DNA of 64,000 nt from Anoxybacillus sp. J5B_2022 (GCF_026847645.1 NZ_JAPSMC010000006.1:17437-81436), one strand, 5' to 3'; counted from the first letter of the stretch, positions 44,146-54,435 are shown. The notes: generated by a model not told the origin, from the letters alone. Program-made: numbers and translations.

Positions 44146-45156
44146 TCACTCCCCCCTCACCGCTTCAATGACAACCCCGTGAGCAATCGCAGGAATCGAT
44201 TCGTTTTGTTGAATCATCGTCGGGCTTAATAACGCCCCGGTCGCCACGACTAACATTCGTTCAATCGCTCCTGTTGCCATTTCTTTTAACAAATGACCGT
44301 ACGTCACTACCGCGCAACATGCACATCCGCTTCCCCCAGCAAACGCTGCTTTTTCCGGACGGTATATAAGTAACCCGCAATCATTGTAATTGCTCGTGAC
44401 ATCATGCCCTGCTTCCATTAAAAGTTCTTTCACAATGACGCTGCCGACGCGAGATAAATCACCAGTCACAATTAAGTCATAGTCCGATGGCGAACGGCGC
44501 AAATCGTAAAAATGTTGTTCAATCGTATGGGCAGCAGCCGGCGCCATCGCCGATCCCATATCAAGCGGGTTCGTTAATCCCGCATCGATTACCCTTCCAA
44601 TCGTCGCAGCTGTCACGCGAAAACGTCCTTTCCCCTTCCCGATTAATGCTGCCCCTGCTCCTGTGACCGTAAACGTTGCGCTTTTCGGCTTTTGGACACC
44701 AAGTTCTGTCGGATAACGAAACTGGCGCTCGGCGGTAGCGTTATGGCTGCTTGTTGCCGCAACCGCTCGTTTGGCAAAGCCGCCATCCACGAGCGCTGCC
44801 CCAACTGCCAATGTTTCCATTGACGTCGAGCATGCCCCGAACATGCATAAAAACGGAACGGGAAGTTCACGCGCCGTATAGTTGGCGGTGACGTTTTGAT
44901 TTAATAAATCGCCAGCAAGCAACACATCTACCTCGTTGATTGTGACGTTGCCATGCTGTAAACAGGCAGCAATCGCATCTTGCATTAACCGCCGCTCGGC
45001 ACGTTCCCACGTTTTTTCCCCGCAATATAAATCATGGTGGACGACGTCAAAACAGTTGCCAAGCGGCCCATCTGCCTCAAAAGGACCGACCGCTGTACCT
45101 GTCGCTTGAATATACACGTCATCAAACACCCACGTCTGTCTTCCAACGAGCTTCAC
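44146..45156 (-). CDS. spoVAD: Stage V sporulation protein AD
   Basis: A 336-residue thiolase-fold protein that binds dipicolinic acid. The family opening is LVGRQTWVFDDVYIQATGTAVGPFEADGPLGNCFD; CMFGACSTSMETLAVGA marks the thiolase-like Cys region; TGDLSRVGSVIVKELL and GGSGCACCAVVTYGHLL follow. It sits on the inner membrane with SpoVAC and SpoVAEb. Confidence 0.95.
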   Translation of the reverse strand: MKLVGRQTWVFDDVYIQATGTAVGPFEADGPLGNCFDVVHHDLYCGEKTWERAERRLMQDAIAACLQHGNVTINEVDVLLAGDLLNQNVTANYTARELPVPFLCMFGACSTSMETLAVGAALVDGGFAKRAVAATSSHNATAERQFRYPTELGVQKPKSATFTVTGAGAALIGKGKGRFRVTAATIGRVIDAGLTNPLDMGSAMAPAAAHTIEQHFYDLRRSPSDYDLIVTGDLSRVGSVIVKELLMEAGHDVTSNYNDCGLLIYRPEKAAFAGGSGCACCAVVTYGHLLKEMATGAIERMLVVATGALLSPTMIQQNESIPAIAHGVVIEAVRGE

Positions 45157-45167
45157 CCAATCCCCCC

Positions 45168-45596
45168 TTACCTCATGAAATACACGAGTCCGAACAAGTA
45201 GGCGGCGACAATTCCATATACGAGCGCTGCCCCGCCAACTTTAAACATATGCCCTGCAATGCCGCTCACCACTCCTTCACTTCGATGCTCCAACGCAGCG
45301 CTTGTTAGCGAATTTGCAAACCATGTAATTAACATCGTCGAACCAGCCCCAGCAAACTGGCTAAACTCGTCATACACGCCGATGGCAGTAAGCACGACCG
45401 CTGCGCCAATAAACAGAAGCAATACCGCCTGTTCCGCTGCGAGCGACGGCAAATTCACGCGAAATTGTGCACGTAACACTTCCGCTACAACGGAAAGCCC
45501 ACCGCCGATAAAAAACGCCTTTAAGCTATTGGCTACATACGACGGTTTCGGCTGAAATTTTTTTACCGCTTGTCGATAATTGTCACGCAATCGCAT
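45168..45596 (-). CDS. spoVAC: Stage V sporulation protein AC
   Basis: A 142-residue membrane protein. The polar start RDNYRQAVKKFQPKPSYVANSLKAFFIGG is characteristic, followed by helices AVLLLFIGAAVVLTAIGVYDEF and GGAALVYGIVAAYLFGLVYFM, with the GAGSTMLITWFANSL loop. In B. subtilis it is reported as the mechanosensitive channel part of the dipicolinate release system. Confidence 0.95.
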   Translation of the reverse strand: MRLRDNYRQAVKKFQPKPSYVANSLKAFFIGGGLSVVAEVLRAQFRVNLPSLAAEQAVLLLFIGAAVVLTAIGVYDEFSQFAGAGSTMLITWFANSLTSAALEHRSEGVVSGIAGHMFKVGGAALVYGIVAAYLFGLVYFMR

Positions 45597-45598
45597 CG

Positions 45599-46027
45599 CT
45601 ACTTCCCCTCCACAAAATAAATCCAGTAAAATAATGCTCCGAACACTTTGCCAAAAACGATCGCCATAAGCAATAAAATCACTTTGTCTGCCATTCCCAT
45701 TCGTTTCGCTAAAATCGGCCAGACGTTGAGCACTTCTGTCAATGCCGCTGCAAGCATCCCGATAAACACGCCGCTAAACATCCCAAGCGGAAGAAGCCAA
45801 TATTTCGATGCCCCTAATACGGAAGAACGGAGGCTCATCCAGCCGCCGATGACGGCACCGGCTACCGCACTCCATTCATAGGCATGAATCCATTTCATCG
45901 TTTTCGTCAGTTGCGTCAATCGTGGAATGACCCCGAGAACGACTAAAAAAGCAACGAACCCTGTTCCAGCCGCTAGCCCTCCCGCAAACCCGACGATGGC
46001 GACGAACGCAACTTCAATCGTCGTCAA
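45599..46027 (-). CDS. spoVAB: Stage V sporulation protein AB
   Basis: A 142-residue membrane protein with four hydrophobic segments, VAFVAIVGFAGGLAAGTGFVAFL through VIGGWMSLRSS, LLPLGMFSGVFIGMLAAALTEVLNVWPIL and VILLLMAIVFGKVFGALFYW. It follows spoVAA with a 14-base overlap. TTG is the only reasonable start, and it has a weak ribosome site, so translation is probably coupled to spoVAA. Confidence 0.92.
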   Translation of the reverse strand: MTTIEVAFVAIVGFAGGLAAGTGFVAFLVVLGVIPRLTQLTKTMKWIHAYEWSAVAGAVIGGWMSLRSSVLGASKYWLLPLGMFSGVFIGMLAAALTEVLNVWPILAKRMGMADKVILLLMAIVFGKVFGALFYWIYFVEGK

Positions 46028-46634
46028 TTCGCTTCATACTTTCTTTATTTTCGTGCAATATTACGTACTGGTCGAGCGACTGCTGGTAGTTGAACATTTC
46101 GACTTCAAGAGGGCTTGGCTCTTCGTTGAGCCGCTTGCGGAACAGATGGTTAAAATATAAAATCATGCCTATCCCTAATCCAAAGGAATACGGAATTTGA
46201 AACAATAACGGCTTTTCCGTTTTTTCGCCCGTAATCATCGTATATAAATGTTGATGCATTTCTTTCATGCTGACGTCTTCATGAAAATTCATAATCGCTA
46301 GCGCCGAGCCGATAAAAAGCAATAGCCAAACGAACAAAAAGGAAAGAAACGACACGCGCTTTTTTTCATAAACGACTTCGACGATCGTTTGTGCTGGCCC
46401 AATCGTTTGGACGTCTACTGTTTTCTCGGAGCGAACAATCGTGTCGATCACGTGCATGACATCGATAATGACGATGTTTTTGTCGTGCGGTTGAATTTGA
46501 TAAACGGGAAGCTGCTTTATTTTTTCAAGCAGTTGATCGTCCGTTGCGATCATTTGGGCAACATCCCCGACTACGACCATTTCATGTGGCTTTACTTGGA
46601 CGCGATGACGTAATTTCATGAAAACCGTTTCCAA
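46014..46634 (-). CDS. spoVAA: Stage V sporulation protein AA
   Basis: A 206-residue protein, equal in length to B. subtilis SpoVAA when started at TTG 46634, which has AAAGGTG 8 bases upstream and aligns METVFMKLRHRV with the B. subtilis opening. The soluble N-terminal part has KPHEMVVVGDVAQMIA; two membrane helices (VSFLSFLFVWLLLFIGSALAIMNF and IPYSFGLGIGMILYFNHLF) follow. It is the first gene of the operon. Confidence 0.93.
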   Translation of the reverse strand: METVFMKLRHRVQVKPHEMVVVGDVAQMIATDDQLLEKIKQLPVYQIQPHDKNIVIIDVMHVIDTIVRSEKTVDVQTIGPAQTIVEVVYEKKRVSFLSFLFVWLLLFIGSALAIMNFHEDVSMKEMHQHLYTMITGEKTEKPLLFQIPYSFGLGIGMILYFNHLFRKRLNEEPSPLEVEMFNYQQSLDQYVILHENKESMKRIDDD

Positions 46635-46666
46635 TCGCCTCACACCTTTATTTATTTTTTCTTACT

Positions 46667-46696
46667 TAGTATGTTTGAACAAAAAAGGAATGATAC
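46667..46696 (-). promoter_or_regulatory. SigG-type promoter of the spoVA operon
   Basis: On the minus strand GTATCA (46696-46691) and CATACTA (46673-46667) are separated by 17 bases, matching forespore SigG promoters (GYATA and CATWMTA). Confidence 0.7.
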
Positions 46697-46729
46697 GGCG
46701 AATAAATAATTACCATTAATTTAATAAAA

Positions 46730-46764
46730 AAAACAAAGAATGGGCACTATTCGCCCATTCTTTG
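46730..46764 (-). terminator. Terminator after sigF
   Basis: CAAAGAATGGGC pairs with GCCCATTCTTTG, followed on the minus strand by TTTTTTTTA. The sigF stop lies in the first arm. Confidence 0.85.
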
Positions 46765-47502
46765 CTTGATTTGCTGTAAAATCTTTTTTTCCAACCGTGA
46801 TACTTGCACTTGAGAGATGCCTAATCTAGATGCCACTTCTGATTGCGTTTGGTCTTTATAATAGCGCAAATACACGATGAGTCGTTCGCGCTCTTCCAGT
46901 TCTTCAATCGCTTTTTTTAACGCGAGCTTATCGAACCATAGCTCTTCTTGATTCGCAATTTGGTCGAGAAGGGTAATCGGGTCTCCATCATTTTCATACA
47001 CCGTCTCATGAATGGACGTTGGCGAACGAGCAGCTTCTTGTGCGAGCACGACGTCTTCCGGTGAAATTTGTAAATAGTCAGCAATTTCTGTTACCGTTGG
47101 CGCTCGACCGTATTGCTTTGATAGTTCGTCTTTCGCTTTGCGAATTTTATTGCCTGTTTCTTTTAACGAACGGCTGACTTTCACGGTGCCATCATCGCGA
47201 ATAAATCGCTGAATTTCCCCAATAATCATCGGTACCGCATACGTCGAAAATTTTACATCATACGATAAATCAAACTTATCGACTGATTTTAGTAAGCCGA
47301 TGCACCCGATTTGAAACAAGTCGTCCGGCTCATACCCGCGATTGAGAAAGCGTTGCACGACCGACCAAACGAGGCGCATGTTTTTTTGAATGATTTCCTC
47401 ACGTGCCTCTTCGTCGCCTTCTTGGCTGCGCCGGATGAGTTCTTTCAGTTCGTGGTCTTTCATCGGCGTCTGCTCTTGCTTGACATCGACATCCATAGGC
47501 AT
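46747..47502 (-). CDS. sigF: Forespore RNA polymerase sigma factor SigF
   Basis: A 251-residue group 3 sigma factor. Region 2 is LVWSVVQRFLNRGYEPDDLFQIGCIGLLKSVDKFDLSYDVKFSTYAVPMIIGEIQRFIRDDG; region 3 has KETGNKIRKAKDELSKQYGRAPTVTEIADYL; region 4 has ERERLIVYLRYYKDQTQSEVASRLGISQVQVSRLEKKIL. It is the first forespore-specific sigma factor, held by SpoIIAB. Last gene of spoIIAA-spoIIAB-sigF. Confidence 0.97.
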   Translation of the reverse strand: MPMDVDVKQEQTPMKDHELKELIRRSQEGDEEAREEIIQKNMRLVWSVVQRFLNRGYEPDDLFQIGCIGLLKSVDKFDLSYDVKFSTYAVPMIIGEIQRFIRDDGTVKVSRSLKETGNKIRKAKDELSKQYGRAPTVTEIADYLQISPEDVVLAQEAARSPTSIHETVYENDGDPITLLDQIANQEELWFDKLALKKAIEELEERERLIVYLRYYKDQTQSEVASRLGISQVQVSRLEKKILQQIKQRMGE

Positions 47503-47509
47503 GTCTCCC

Positions 47510-47950
47510 TTAATTGCATAGCGCTTTACTCTTTGTAATGTACTTCGTTAATTGTACGGTCGTTCCTTTATTCACTTCCGAATGAATTGTCACTTCATCC
47601 ATGAAATTTTCCATGATTGTAAATCCCATTCCAGACCGTTCTAATTCCGGCTTCGTTGTAAATAATGGCTGACGCGCTTCCTCCACATTCGCAATGCCAA
47701 TTCCTTCGTCTTTAATCGTCATTTGCACAACGCCGTCTTCGATGACGACAGAAATGTAGACGATGCCGTTCGGGTCGTTATTATAGCCATGAATGATGGC
47801 GTTTGTGACCGCTTCGGAGACGACCGTTTTAATTTCTGTCAGTTCATCCATCGTCGGGTCAAGCTGGGCGACAAACGCTGCTACGGTTACCCGCGCGAAC
47901 GATTCGTTTTGGCTTAGTGCGGAAAACTGGAGGTGCATTTCGTTTCTCAT
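47510..47950 (-). CDS. spoIIAB: Anti-sigma F factor / kinase SpoIIAB
   Basis: A 146-residue GHKL ATPase: [18 protein letters not shown] (N-box), [35 protein letters not shown] (G1/G2 boxes). It binds SigF and phosphorylates SpoIIAA. Start ATG 47950 touches the spoIIAA stop codon (no gap). Confidence 0.97.
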   Translation of the reverse strand: MRNEMHLQFSALSQNESFARVTVAAFVAQLDPTMDELTEIKTVVSEAVTNAIIHGYNNDPNGIVYISVVIEDGVVQMTIKDEGIGIANVEEARQPLFTTKPELERSGMGFTIMENFMDEVTIHSEVNKGTTVQLTKYITKSKALCN

Positions 47951-48301
47951 TTACGCCACCCCCAACGTTTGTAGTGCATATTGTTCATCCGCCTCAAGCC
48001 GAATGATTTTAAATAATCCAGACATATCAAACAGCCGCTTAATTGCCGGAGAAATGGCGCAAACGATCATTTCCCCACCGACATTTTTAATTTGTTTATA
48101 CCGGCCTAAAATCACGCCAAGACCGGAGCTATCCATGAAGGTTAATTCGCTTAAATTGAGCACGATGTGGCGAATTGGTTTTGTTTCCATCAAGTCCGTC
48201 ACTTTCTCGCGGAGCGCTTCCGCTGTGTGATGGTCAAGCTCTCCGGAAAGACGAACGAGCAATACATTTTGCTTTACTTCAAAGTCCATCGTCAGACTCA
48301 C
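47951..48301 (-). CDS. spoIIAA: Anti-anti-sigma F factor SpoIIAA
   Basis: A 116-residue STAS-domain protein, the usual length, when started at GTG 48301 (GGGGG 8 bases upstream). It has [20 protein letters not shown] and the phospho-acceptor Ser in [20 protein letters not shown]. Unphosphorylated SpoIIAA releases SigF from SpoIIAB. The longer open frame up to 48373 covers the promoter. Confidence 0.96.
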   Translation of the reverse strand: MSLTMDFEVKQNVLLVRLSGELDHHTAEALREKVTDLMETKPIRHIVLNLSELTFMDSSGLGVILGRYKQIKNVGGEMIVCAISPAIKRLFDMSGLFKIIRLEADEQYALQTLGVA

Positions 48302-48334
48302 TGCACTTTCCCCCTTATCGCATAATAGAAAACT

Positions 48335-48361
48335 ATTTCGTGCACAAGAAGGGAAAGTCCT
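48335..48361 (-). promoter_or_regulatory. Possible SigH-type promoter of spoIIAA-AB-sigF
   Basis: On the minus strand AGGACTT (48361-48355) and ACGAAAT (48341-48335) are separated by 13 bases, similar to the SigH pattern (RnAGGAwWW and RnnGAAT). The spoIIA operon is SigH-dependent in B. subtilis. Confidence 0.45.
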
Positions 48362-48425
48362 GCCGACTGACAAAAGTAGTCGGCATTCGCGGAAAATAGA
48401 ACGAAAGCTACAAAAACGGACATTT

Positions 48426-49592
48426 TTAGGCGGATTTTGTCAATGTTTGCAACGTCCGTTTAAATAAATCCCACCAGCTCGCTTCGGCGACTGACTGTTT
48501 CGCGACAAGCGGGCGGCGCAATAGTTCTTTTCCATTTTGCTTTAAAATGAGCGTTCCAAGCACATCGCCTTTTCGAACAGGCGCCTGTATGTTTTCGTTT
48601 AGTTTCACGACCTTTTTCAGTTCTTTCACAGATACGCCTTTTTTCGTTAATACTGAGATCGGCTCGGCAGTAACGGCTTCAACTGTTTTCGTTTTTCCTT
48701 TGCTTACTTTGATGGCGGCAATGACCGTATTTTTCTTATACACCGGATGGGTTTCGTATTGGCTAAACGCATAATCTAACAATTTCGTTATTTGCGCGTT
48801 TCGGTCTTTCGGCGTTGGCGCTCCGAAGATGACGGCGATGACGCGCATGCCGTTCTTTTTCGCTGTCGCCGTTAAGCAATATTTTGCCTCTGCCGTAAAT
48901 CCTGTTTTTACCCCGTCTACCCCTGGATAAAATTTCACGAGCCGGTTTGTGTTGACAAGCCAAAATTTTTCGTCCGTATTTTCCCGTAAATAGTCTTCAT
49001 ATTTTCCCGTATATTTTGTAATGTCGTCATATTTTAATAACTCTTTTGCCATTATTGCCATGTCGTAAGCGCTGCTGTAATGCCCTTCGGCAGGAAGACC
49101 GGTCGCGTTTTTAAAGACGGTGTCTTTTAAACCGAGCTGCTTCGCCTTTTTGTTCATCATTTGGACAAACGCCTCTTCCGATCCCGCAATTCGCTCCGCC
49201 ATGGCGACAGAGGCATCATTGGCCGAACCGATGGCAATCCCGCGCATCATTTCATCGACGGTCATTTCCTCGCCTGGTTCTAAAAAGATTTGCGAACCGC
49301 CCATCGATGCCGCATATTCACTTGTGCGCACTTTTTCATTCCACTTCAATTTTCCGTCATGAATCGCTTCCATAATAAGAAGCATCGTCATAATTTTCGT
49401 CATGCTTGCTGGCGGCAATTTTTCGTGCGCATTTTTCGCGTACAATACCGTGCCCGTATCCCGTTCAAGCAAAATTGCTGACCGAGCTTGCGGCACAAGC
49501 TCAACGCCAGAGTCTTTCTCTTGTGCGTAAACATTGGACATCGGAATCGTCCAAGCAATGAATAACAAAAAACTCGTCATTACTTTCCACAT
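48426..49592 (-). CDS. dacF: D-alanyl-D-alanine carboxypeptidase DacF
   Basis: A 388-residue secreted carboxypeptidase. Signal peptide [23 protein letters not shown]; active-site motifs [11 protein letters not shown] (SxxK), [13 protein letters not shown] (SxN) and [13 protein letters not shown] (KTG); a C-terminal beta domain follows (residues 290-388). In spore formers DacF works with DacB on cortex cross-linking. The ATG at 49592 has GGAGGG upstream. The gene lies directly upstream of spoIIAA, as in B. subtilis. Confidence 0.94.
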   Translation of the reverse strand: MWKVMTSFLLFIAWTIPMSNVYAQEKDSGVELVPQARSAILLERDTGTVLYAKNAHEKLPPASMTKIMTMLLIMEAIHDGKLKWNEKVRTSEYAASMGGSQIFLEPGEEMTVDEMMRGIAIGSANDASVAMAERIAGSEEAFVQMMNKKAKQLGLKDTVFKNATGLPAEGHYSSAYDMAIMAKELLKYDDITKYTGKYEDYLRENTDEKFWLVNTNRLVKFYPGVDGVKTGFTAEAKYCLTATAKKNGMRVIAVIFGAPTPKDRNAQITKLLDYAFSQYETHPVYKKNTVIAAIKVSKGKTKTVEAVTAEPISVLTKKGVSVKELKKVVKLNENIQAPVRKGDVLGTLILKQNGKELLRRPLVAKQSVAEASWWDLFKRTLQTLTKSA

Positions 49593-49619
49593 ACCCAACC
49601 CTCCATTCTTTATACATGC

Positions 49620-49648
49620 CATTTTTTCCAATTTGTCTTTTTTTATAC
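49620..49648 (-). promoter_or_regulatory. SigF-type promoter of dacF
   Basis: On the minus strand GTATA (49648-49644) and GGAAAAAATG (49629-49620) are separated by 14 bases, close to the SigF consensus GYATA and GGNNANAHTR. dacF is a SigF-dependent gene in B. subtilis. Confidence 0.55.
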
Positions 49649-49655
49649 AAAAAAA

Positions 49656-49690
49656 GAAGGCATCCTAAAAGTATTAGGACACCTTTTTCT
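49656..49690 (-). terminator. Terminator after pdp
   Basis: AGGTGTCCTAA pairs with TTAGGATGCCTT, followed on the minus strand by CTTTTTTT. Confidence 0.75.
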
Positions 49691-49710
49691 ATACGTCTGA
49701 ACAATCTTTG

Positions 49711-51012
49711 TTACGAAATTTTATCATAAATAAGCGTTGGCGCTTGCACTCGTTCGGAAGAAAGGCGAATATTTTCATATAACTTTTGTTTGACGTCGTC
49801 GATTTGTTCGCGGTTGCTGTAAATCGTCACAAGCGATTCGCCTTTTTTCACCGCATCGCCCACCTTTTTGCGCAACACTAAGCCGACCGCTAAATCAATC
49901 GTCGATTCTTTCGTCGCCCGCCCCGCTCCTAAAAGCATTGCCGCTGTGCCAATTTCATCGGCAACGATTTCAGCCACGTAGCCGTCTTCTTTCGCTTCTA
50001 ATTCGATGACATAGTTTGCTTGCGGCAATTTGCTCGGGTCATCAACAACGGACGCATCCCCACCCTGTGCTGCTAAAAACCGTTTGAACGCCTCAAGCGC
50101 TGAACCGTCTTCGATTGCACGTTCTAGCATGTGGCGCGCTTCTTCTAAAGAGGACGCTTTTTTCGCTAAATAGACCATATGGCTGCCAAGCACGAGGCAA
50201 AGCTCTTGCAAATCTTTCGGCCCTTCTCCTTTTAGCGTATCGATCGCTTCTTTGACTTCCAGCGCATTGCCAATCGCATAGCCGAGCGGCTGACTCATAT
50301 CAGAAATAATGGCCATCGTTTGTCGACCGACGCGGTTGCCGATTTCGACCATCGCTTTTGCCAGCGCTTTCGCATCGTCTAGTTCCTTCATAAATGCGCC
50401 AGCGCCTGTTTTGACATCTAAAACGATGGCATCTGCCCCAGCGGCAATTTTTTTGCTCATAATCGATGAAGCGATTAATGGAATGCTATTAACCGTTGCC
50501 GTCACGTCGCGCAATGCATACAATTTTTTATCAGCTGGCGTTAAGTTACCAGACTGACCGACAACGGCAAGTTTATTTTTGTTTACTAGCTCAATAAATT
50601 CCTCATTGCTAATTTCAACGTGGAAACCAGGCACCGATTCTAGCTTGTCAATCGTTCCACCTGTATGCCCAAGACCGCGACCAGACATTTTCGCCACTGG
50701 CACACCGACCGAAGCGACAAGCGGCCCGAGCACAAGCGTCGTCGTATCTCCCACACCGCCTGTGGAGTGCTTATCAACTTTAATGCCGTCAATTTTCGAA
50801 AGGTCGATTGTTTCGCCAGAGTGAACCATCGCCATCGTGAATTCGGCTGTTTCTTCGTCGTTCATACCTTGGAAAAATACTGCCATCGCAAATGCGCTCA
50901 TCTGGTAGTCAGGAATCGCACCGTTTGTGTAGCCTTGAATAATAAATTGAATTTCTTCTTTCGTTAACGCATAGCCGTCGCGCTTTTTTTCGATTAAATC
51001 TACCATTCTCAT
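49711..51012 (-). CDS. pdp: Pyrimidine-nucleoside phosphorylase
   Basis: A 433-residue phosphorylase cleaving uridine, deoxyuridine and thymidine. It has [26 protein letters not shown], the phosphate/nucleoside signature [23 protein letters not shown] (family signature), [16 protein letters not shown] and [15 protein letters not shown]. It is the last gene of drm-punA-pdp. ATG with GAGGTG upstream. Confidence 0.96.
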   Translation of the reverse strand: MRMVDLIEKKRDGYALTKEEIQFIIQGYTNGAIPDYQMSAFAMAVFFQGMNDEETAEFTMAMVHSGETIDLSKIDGIKVDKHSTGGVGDTTTLVLGPLVASVGVPVAKMSGRGLGHTGGTIDKLESVPGFHVEISNEEFIELVNKNKLAVVGQSGNLTPADKKLYALRDVTATVNSIPLIASSIMSKKIAAGADAIVLDVKTGAGAFMKELDDAKALAKAMVEIGNRVGRQTMAIISDMSQPLGYAIGNALEVKEAIDTLKGEGPKDLQELCLVLGSHMVYLAKKASSLEEARHMLERAIEDGSALEAFKRFLAAQGGDASVVDDPSKLPQANYVIELEAKEDGYVAEIVADEIGTAAMLLGAGRATKESTIDLAVGLVLRKKVGDAVKKGESLVTIYSNREQIDDVKQKLYENIRLSSERVQAPTLIYDKIS

Positions 51013-51026
51013 TGCTTTTCACCTCG

Positions 51027-51851
51027 TTATTTTTGCGCCATTTCGCGCACAATGGCTTTCACAAACCGTAAAAAGTCTACTTTCACTTTTTCCGTCGTTT
51101 CGATCACTTCATCGTGCGTTAGCGGTTGATCGAGAATGCCTGCTGCCATGTTCGAAATGCAAGAAATCCCTAATACTTCCATGTTCGAGTGGCGGGCGAC
51201 AATGACTTCTGGCACGGTCGACATGCCGACCGCATCGCCGCCGAGCGCACGAATCATGCGGATTTCTGCTGGCGTTTCGTAAGACGGGCCGGTATTGGCT
51301 ACATAAACCCCTTCCTGCACGCGAATCCCTAAGCGGGCAGCAACGTCTTTCGCAAGCTTCCGTAACTGTTTGCTATACGCTTCTGTCATATCCGGAAAGC
51401 GGACGCCAAGCGCTGAATCGTTCGGGCCGATAAGCGGATTTGTTCCCATATTATTAATATGATCAGAAATAATCATTAAATCGCCTGGTTGGAACGTTTC
51501 GTTCACTCCGCCAGCTGCGTTCGTGACGATTAATTTCTCCACGCCAAGCGCCTTCATCACGCGAATCGGGAACGTCACTTTGTCTAAACTATACCCTTCA
51601 TAATAATGGAAGCGGCCTTGCATCGCGAGCACGGTTGCCCCTTCTAGTTGCCCGTACACTAATTGTCCCGCATGACCTTCCACTGTGGAAACCGGAAATT
51701 GTGGAATATCACGATACGGAATTTTCACCGCCTGGTCAATTTCATCGGCTAATACCCCGAGGCCGGATCCGAGAATGAGCCCGATTTGTGGCGGTGTCGG
51801 GAATTTTTCGTTTAAAAATTGTACTGCTTGTTCAATTGCTGCTCGATTCAT
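51027..51851 (-). CDS. punA: Purine nucleoside phosphorylase I (inosine/guanosine type)
   Basis: A 274-residue trimeric-type PNP. Characteristic blocks are IGLILGSGLGVLADEI, VEGHAGQLVYGQLEG, MQGRFHYYEGYSLDKVTFPIRVMKALGV, TNAAGGVNETFQPGDLMIISDHIN and GDAVGMSTVPEVIVARH. It splits inosine and guanosine (and deoxy forms) into base and (deoxy)ribose-1-phosphate. Equivalent to B. subtilis PupG. GGAGGG before ATG. Confidence 0.95.
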   Translation of the reverse strand: MNRAAIEQAVQFLNEKFPTPPQIGLILGSGLGVLADEIDQAVKIPYRDIPQFPVSTVEGHAGQLVYGQLEGATVLAMQGRFHYYEGYSLDKVTFPIRVMKALGVEKLIVTNAAGGVNETFQPGDLMIISDHINNMGTNPLIGPNDSALGVRFPDMTEAYSKQLRKLAKDVAARLGIRVQEGVYVANTGPSYETPAEIRMIRALGGDAVGMSTVPEVIVARHSNMEVLGISCISNMAAGILDQPLTHDEVIETTEKVKVDFLRFVKAIVREMAQK

Positions 51852-51862
51852 GAACGTCCCTC

Positions 51863-53044
51863 CTACTTTAATTCCGCTAAAAAGCTTGTTCCGTATGTTG
51901 GCATGTTGACGTTAAAGTTTTCCGCAATCGTCGCACCGACATCGGCAAACGTTTGGCGAAGCGTCAATTCTTTTCCGCCATTCATGCTTGGGCTGTAGAC
52001 AAGAAGCGGCACGTATTCGCGCGTATGATCGGTGCCGTGATGGACTGGGTCGTTGCCATGGTCAGCCGTAATGATTAATAAATCGTCTTCTTTTAGAAGC
52101 GGCAATACGTCCGAAAGGCGCGCGTCAAATTGTTCGAGCGCATCACCATATCCTTTCGGGTCGCGACGGTGGCCGTATAAGGCGTCAAAATCGACGAGGT
52201 TGACAAAACTTAACCCTGTAAAATCCATGTGTAACGTATCAACAAGCTTATCCATTCCGTCCATGTTCGATTTCGTGCGAAGCGATTTCGTCACGCCTTC
52301 ATTATCGTAAATGTCAGCAATTTTGCCGATCGCAATGACGTCATAGCCCGCATCTTGCAATTCGTTCATCACTGTACGCCCGAACGGTTTTAACGCATAG
52401 TCATGACGGTTCGCGGTGCGTTGGAAATTGCCTGGCGTTCCAATGAATGGGCGTGCAATGACGCGACCAACCATATATTTTTCATCAAGCGTCAATTCGC
52501 GAGCGATTTTGCAAATGTTGTATAATTCGTCAAGCGGAATGATTTCTTCGTGCGCGGCAATTTGCAAAACGGAATCTGCGGATGTGTAAACGATAAGCGC
52601 TCCTGTTTCCATATGCTCTTCGCCGAGTTCTTCGATAATTGCCGTTCCGCTTGCTGGCTTGTTTCCGATTACTTTTCGTCCCGTCTGCTTTTCAAGCTCA
52701 GCGATCAGCTCTTGTGGAAATCCGTTAGGGAACACTTGAAACGGCGTATCGATGCGCAGCCCCATTAACTCCCAGTGACCAGTCATCGTATCTTTCCCAG
52801 CGGATGCTTCTTGCATTTTTGTATAGTACGCAAGCGGTTTTTCCGCTTTTGGAATTCCTTTAATTTCGCGAATGTTGCTTAACCCAAGCTTCGCCATGTT
52901 GGGCATGTTCAAGCCGCCGCGATGTTCAGCGATATGCCCGAGCGTATCGGCGCCTTTGTCGTTATATTTTTCCGCATCCGGCGCTTCGCCAATGCCAACA
53001 GAGTCCATCACGATTAAAAATACACGCTTATATGTATGAGCCAC
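51863..53044 (-). CDS. deoB: Phosphopentomutase
   Basis: A 393-residue alkaline-phosphatase-superfamily mutase that interconverts (deoxy)ribose-1- and 5-phosphates (drm in B. subtilis). [32 protein letters not shown], the catalytic Thr block [30 protein letters not shown] and [27 protein letters not shown] are all present. The GTG at 53044 has GGAGG 7 bases upstream and matches the B. subtilis start; the ATG at 53050 is too close to the site. First gene of the operon. Confidence 0.95.
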   Translation of the reverse strand: MAHTYKRVFLIVMDSVGIGEAPDAEKYNDKGADTLGHIAEHRGGLNMPNMAKLGLSNIREIKGIPKAEKPLAYYTKMQEASAGKDTMTGHWELMGLRIDTPFQVFPNGFPQELIAELEKQTGRKVIGNKPASGTAIIEELGEEHMETGALIVYTSADSVLQIAAHEEIIPLDELYNICKIARELTLDEKYMVGRVIARPFIGTPGNFQRTANRHDYALKPFGRTVMNELQDAGYDVIAIGKIADIYDNEGVTKSLRTKSNMDGMDKLVDTLHMDFTGLSFVNLVDFDALYGHRRDPKGYGDALEQFDARLSDVLPLLKEDDLLIITADHGNDPVHHGTDHTREYVPLLVYSPSMNGGKELTLRQTFADVGATIAENFNVNMPTYGTSFLAELK

Positions 53045-53145
53045 GTACATTCCTCCTATTTTCGCAAAATAGCGTTTCTTTTTATCATTTCCTTATTTTT
53101 TTTCGAACACACCAATTGTTCATTGGTCAGAAGTCTGACAACTAC

Positions 53146-53174
53146 ATTATAAAACGTTTTCATAATGATGCGCA
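53146..53174 (-). promoter_or_regulatory. Promoter of deoB with a cre-like site
   Basis: On the minus strand TATAAT (53151-53146) is a good -10 but its -35 is weak. TGAAAACGTTTTAT (53162-53149) resembles the CcpA cre consensus (WTGNAANCGNWNNCA) except at its end. drm is under CcpA control in B. subtilis, so catabolite repression is plausible. Confidence 0.45.
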
Positions 53175-53241
53175 ATAAAAATAAATGTGAACAATTTAGC
53201 ACAGAAACATCTGTAAGTATTTATTACCGTTATTTTGCATA

Positions 53242-53275
53242 AAAAACCACCCGCTTTTACGCCCGCGGGTGGTAT
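53242..53275 (-). terminator. Terminator after xerD
   Basis: ACCACCCGC pairs with GCGGGTGGT, followed on the minus strand by TTTTTTATG. The xerD stop lies in the first arm. Confidence 0.85.
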
Positions 53276-54153
53276 TGTTGGTACACGTCTTTTAAGCGCG
53301 TTTTCGTGACGTGTGTATAAATTTGTGTCGTCGAAATATCGGCATGTCCTAACAACTCTTGCACAGCACGCAAGTCGGCGCCGTTTTCAAGTAAATGGGT
53401 GGCGAACGAATGGCGAAACGTATGTGGGGTTAGTTCTTTTTCGATGTTCGCTTCTTTCGCAAGCTTCTTTAAAATTTTCCAAAACCCTTGCCGCGTTAAT
53501 CGTTCGCCGTGATGGTTCAAAAATAGCGCGTCCGTCGCCCGTTTTTTCGGATGGATAAGTTTCGGTCTAGCTTCTTCGATGTACATTTTGAGCGCGGAAA
53601 GCGCGATGCGGCCGATCGGTATGATCCGCTCTTTCTTTCCTTTTCCGTAACAGCGAACAAAGCCCATCGTCAAATGGATATCGGAAAGATTTAAATTCAC
53701 CATTTCACTGACGCGCATGCCGGTCGCATACAACAATTCGAGCATCGCTTTGTCGCGAATGCCAAACGGCGTGTTCAGTTTAGGTGTTTCTAAAAGCGCT
53801 TCGACTTCCGCCGTTGATAACACTTTCGGTAAACTGCGCTCGAGTTGCGGGGTTTCGATATGAACCGTCGGATCTTGTTCCGTCACTTTTTCGCGCAAAA
53901 GAAATTGATGAAACGACCGAATAGACGCGATGTGACGCGCCACTGTTTTCGCCGAGTTTCCGTTCTCTTTTAAAAACTTTAAAAATTGAAGAATATGAAG
54001 ACGTGACACCTCGTTCCACGACCGAACTTGCTCGACATGCTCTAAATAATGGGCATATTTACGCAAATCACGTTCATAGGAAATGATTGTATTTTTCGCC
54101 AAATTCCGCTCAACCGTTAAGTAATGGAGAAAATCTTTCATTTCATATTCCAA
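53257..54153 (-). CDS. xerD: Site-specific tyrosine recombinase XerD
   Basis: A 298-residue tyrosine recombinase. The N-terminal SAM-like domain (1-100) has [30 protein letters not shown]. The catalytic residues are in [13 protein letters not shown] (Arg), [19 protein letters not shown] (His-x-x-Arg) and [12 protein letters not shown] (Tyr nucleophile). With XerC it resolves chromosome dimers at dif. TTG start at 54153 with GGGGAG 9 bases upstream; ATG 54141 is the alternative. Identified as XerD rather than XerC by the yqzK-fur neighbours. Confidence 0.93.
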   Translation of the reverse strand: MEYEMKDFLHYLTVERNLAKNTIISYERDLRKYAHYLEHVEQVRSWNEVSRLHILQFLKFLKENGNSAKTVARHIASIRSFHQFLLREKVTEQDPTVHIETPQLERSLPKVLSTAEVEALLETPKLNTPFGIRDKAMLELLYATGMRVSEMVNLNLSDIHLTMGFVRCYGKGKKERIIPIGRIALSALKMYIEEARPKLIHPKKRATDALFLNHHGERLTRQGFWKILKKLAKEANIEKELTPHTFRHSFATHLLENGADLRAVQELLGHADISTTQIYTHVTKTRLKDVYQQYHPRA

Positions 54154-54159
54154 TGTTCT

Positions 54160-54372
54160 CTACTCCCCATCGCGATAAAAAAGTATAAATCTTTCTAACC
54201 AATTCGTTGATATAGCTTCTGTTGTCGATACTTTCACTGCCGATCCTTGCGGTTCATCATAGCGATGATAGTTTTCGTACTCCCGATGAAACCATATAAG
54301 ACTATAATAAAATAAAATCGTGCATCCCGTAAATAAAACAAACGTTTTCACCATCTGCCACATCGTTTTCAC
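54160..54372 (-). CDS. yqzK: YqzK family small membrane protein (DUF4227)
   Basis: A 70-residue protein. One N-terminal membrane helix (VKTFVLFTGCTILFYYSLIWF) is followed by HREYENYHRYDEPQGSAVKV and an aromatic end WLERFILFYRDGE. Size, topology and place between fur and xerD match B. subtilis YqzK. Function unknown. Confidence 0.82.
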   Translation of the reverse strand: MKTMWQMVKTFVLFTGCTILFYYSLIWFHREYENYHRYDEPQGSAVKVSTTEAISTNWLERFILFYRDGE

Positions 54373-54435
54373 GGCACACCCTCCCTAAATGACACTTATT
54401 ATTGAGGATATGCCATCGTTTTTTCTTTTTATACA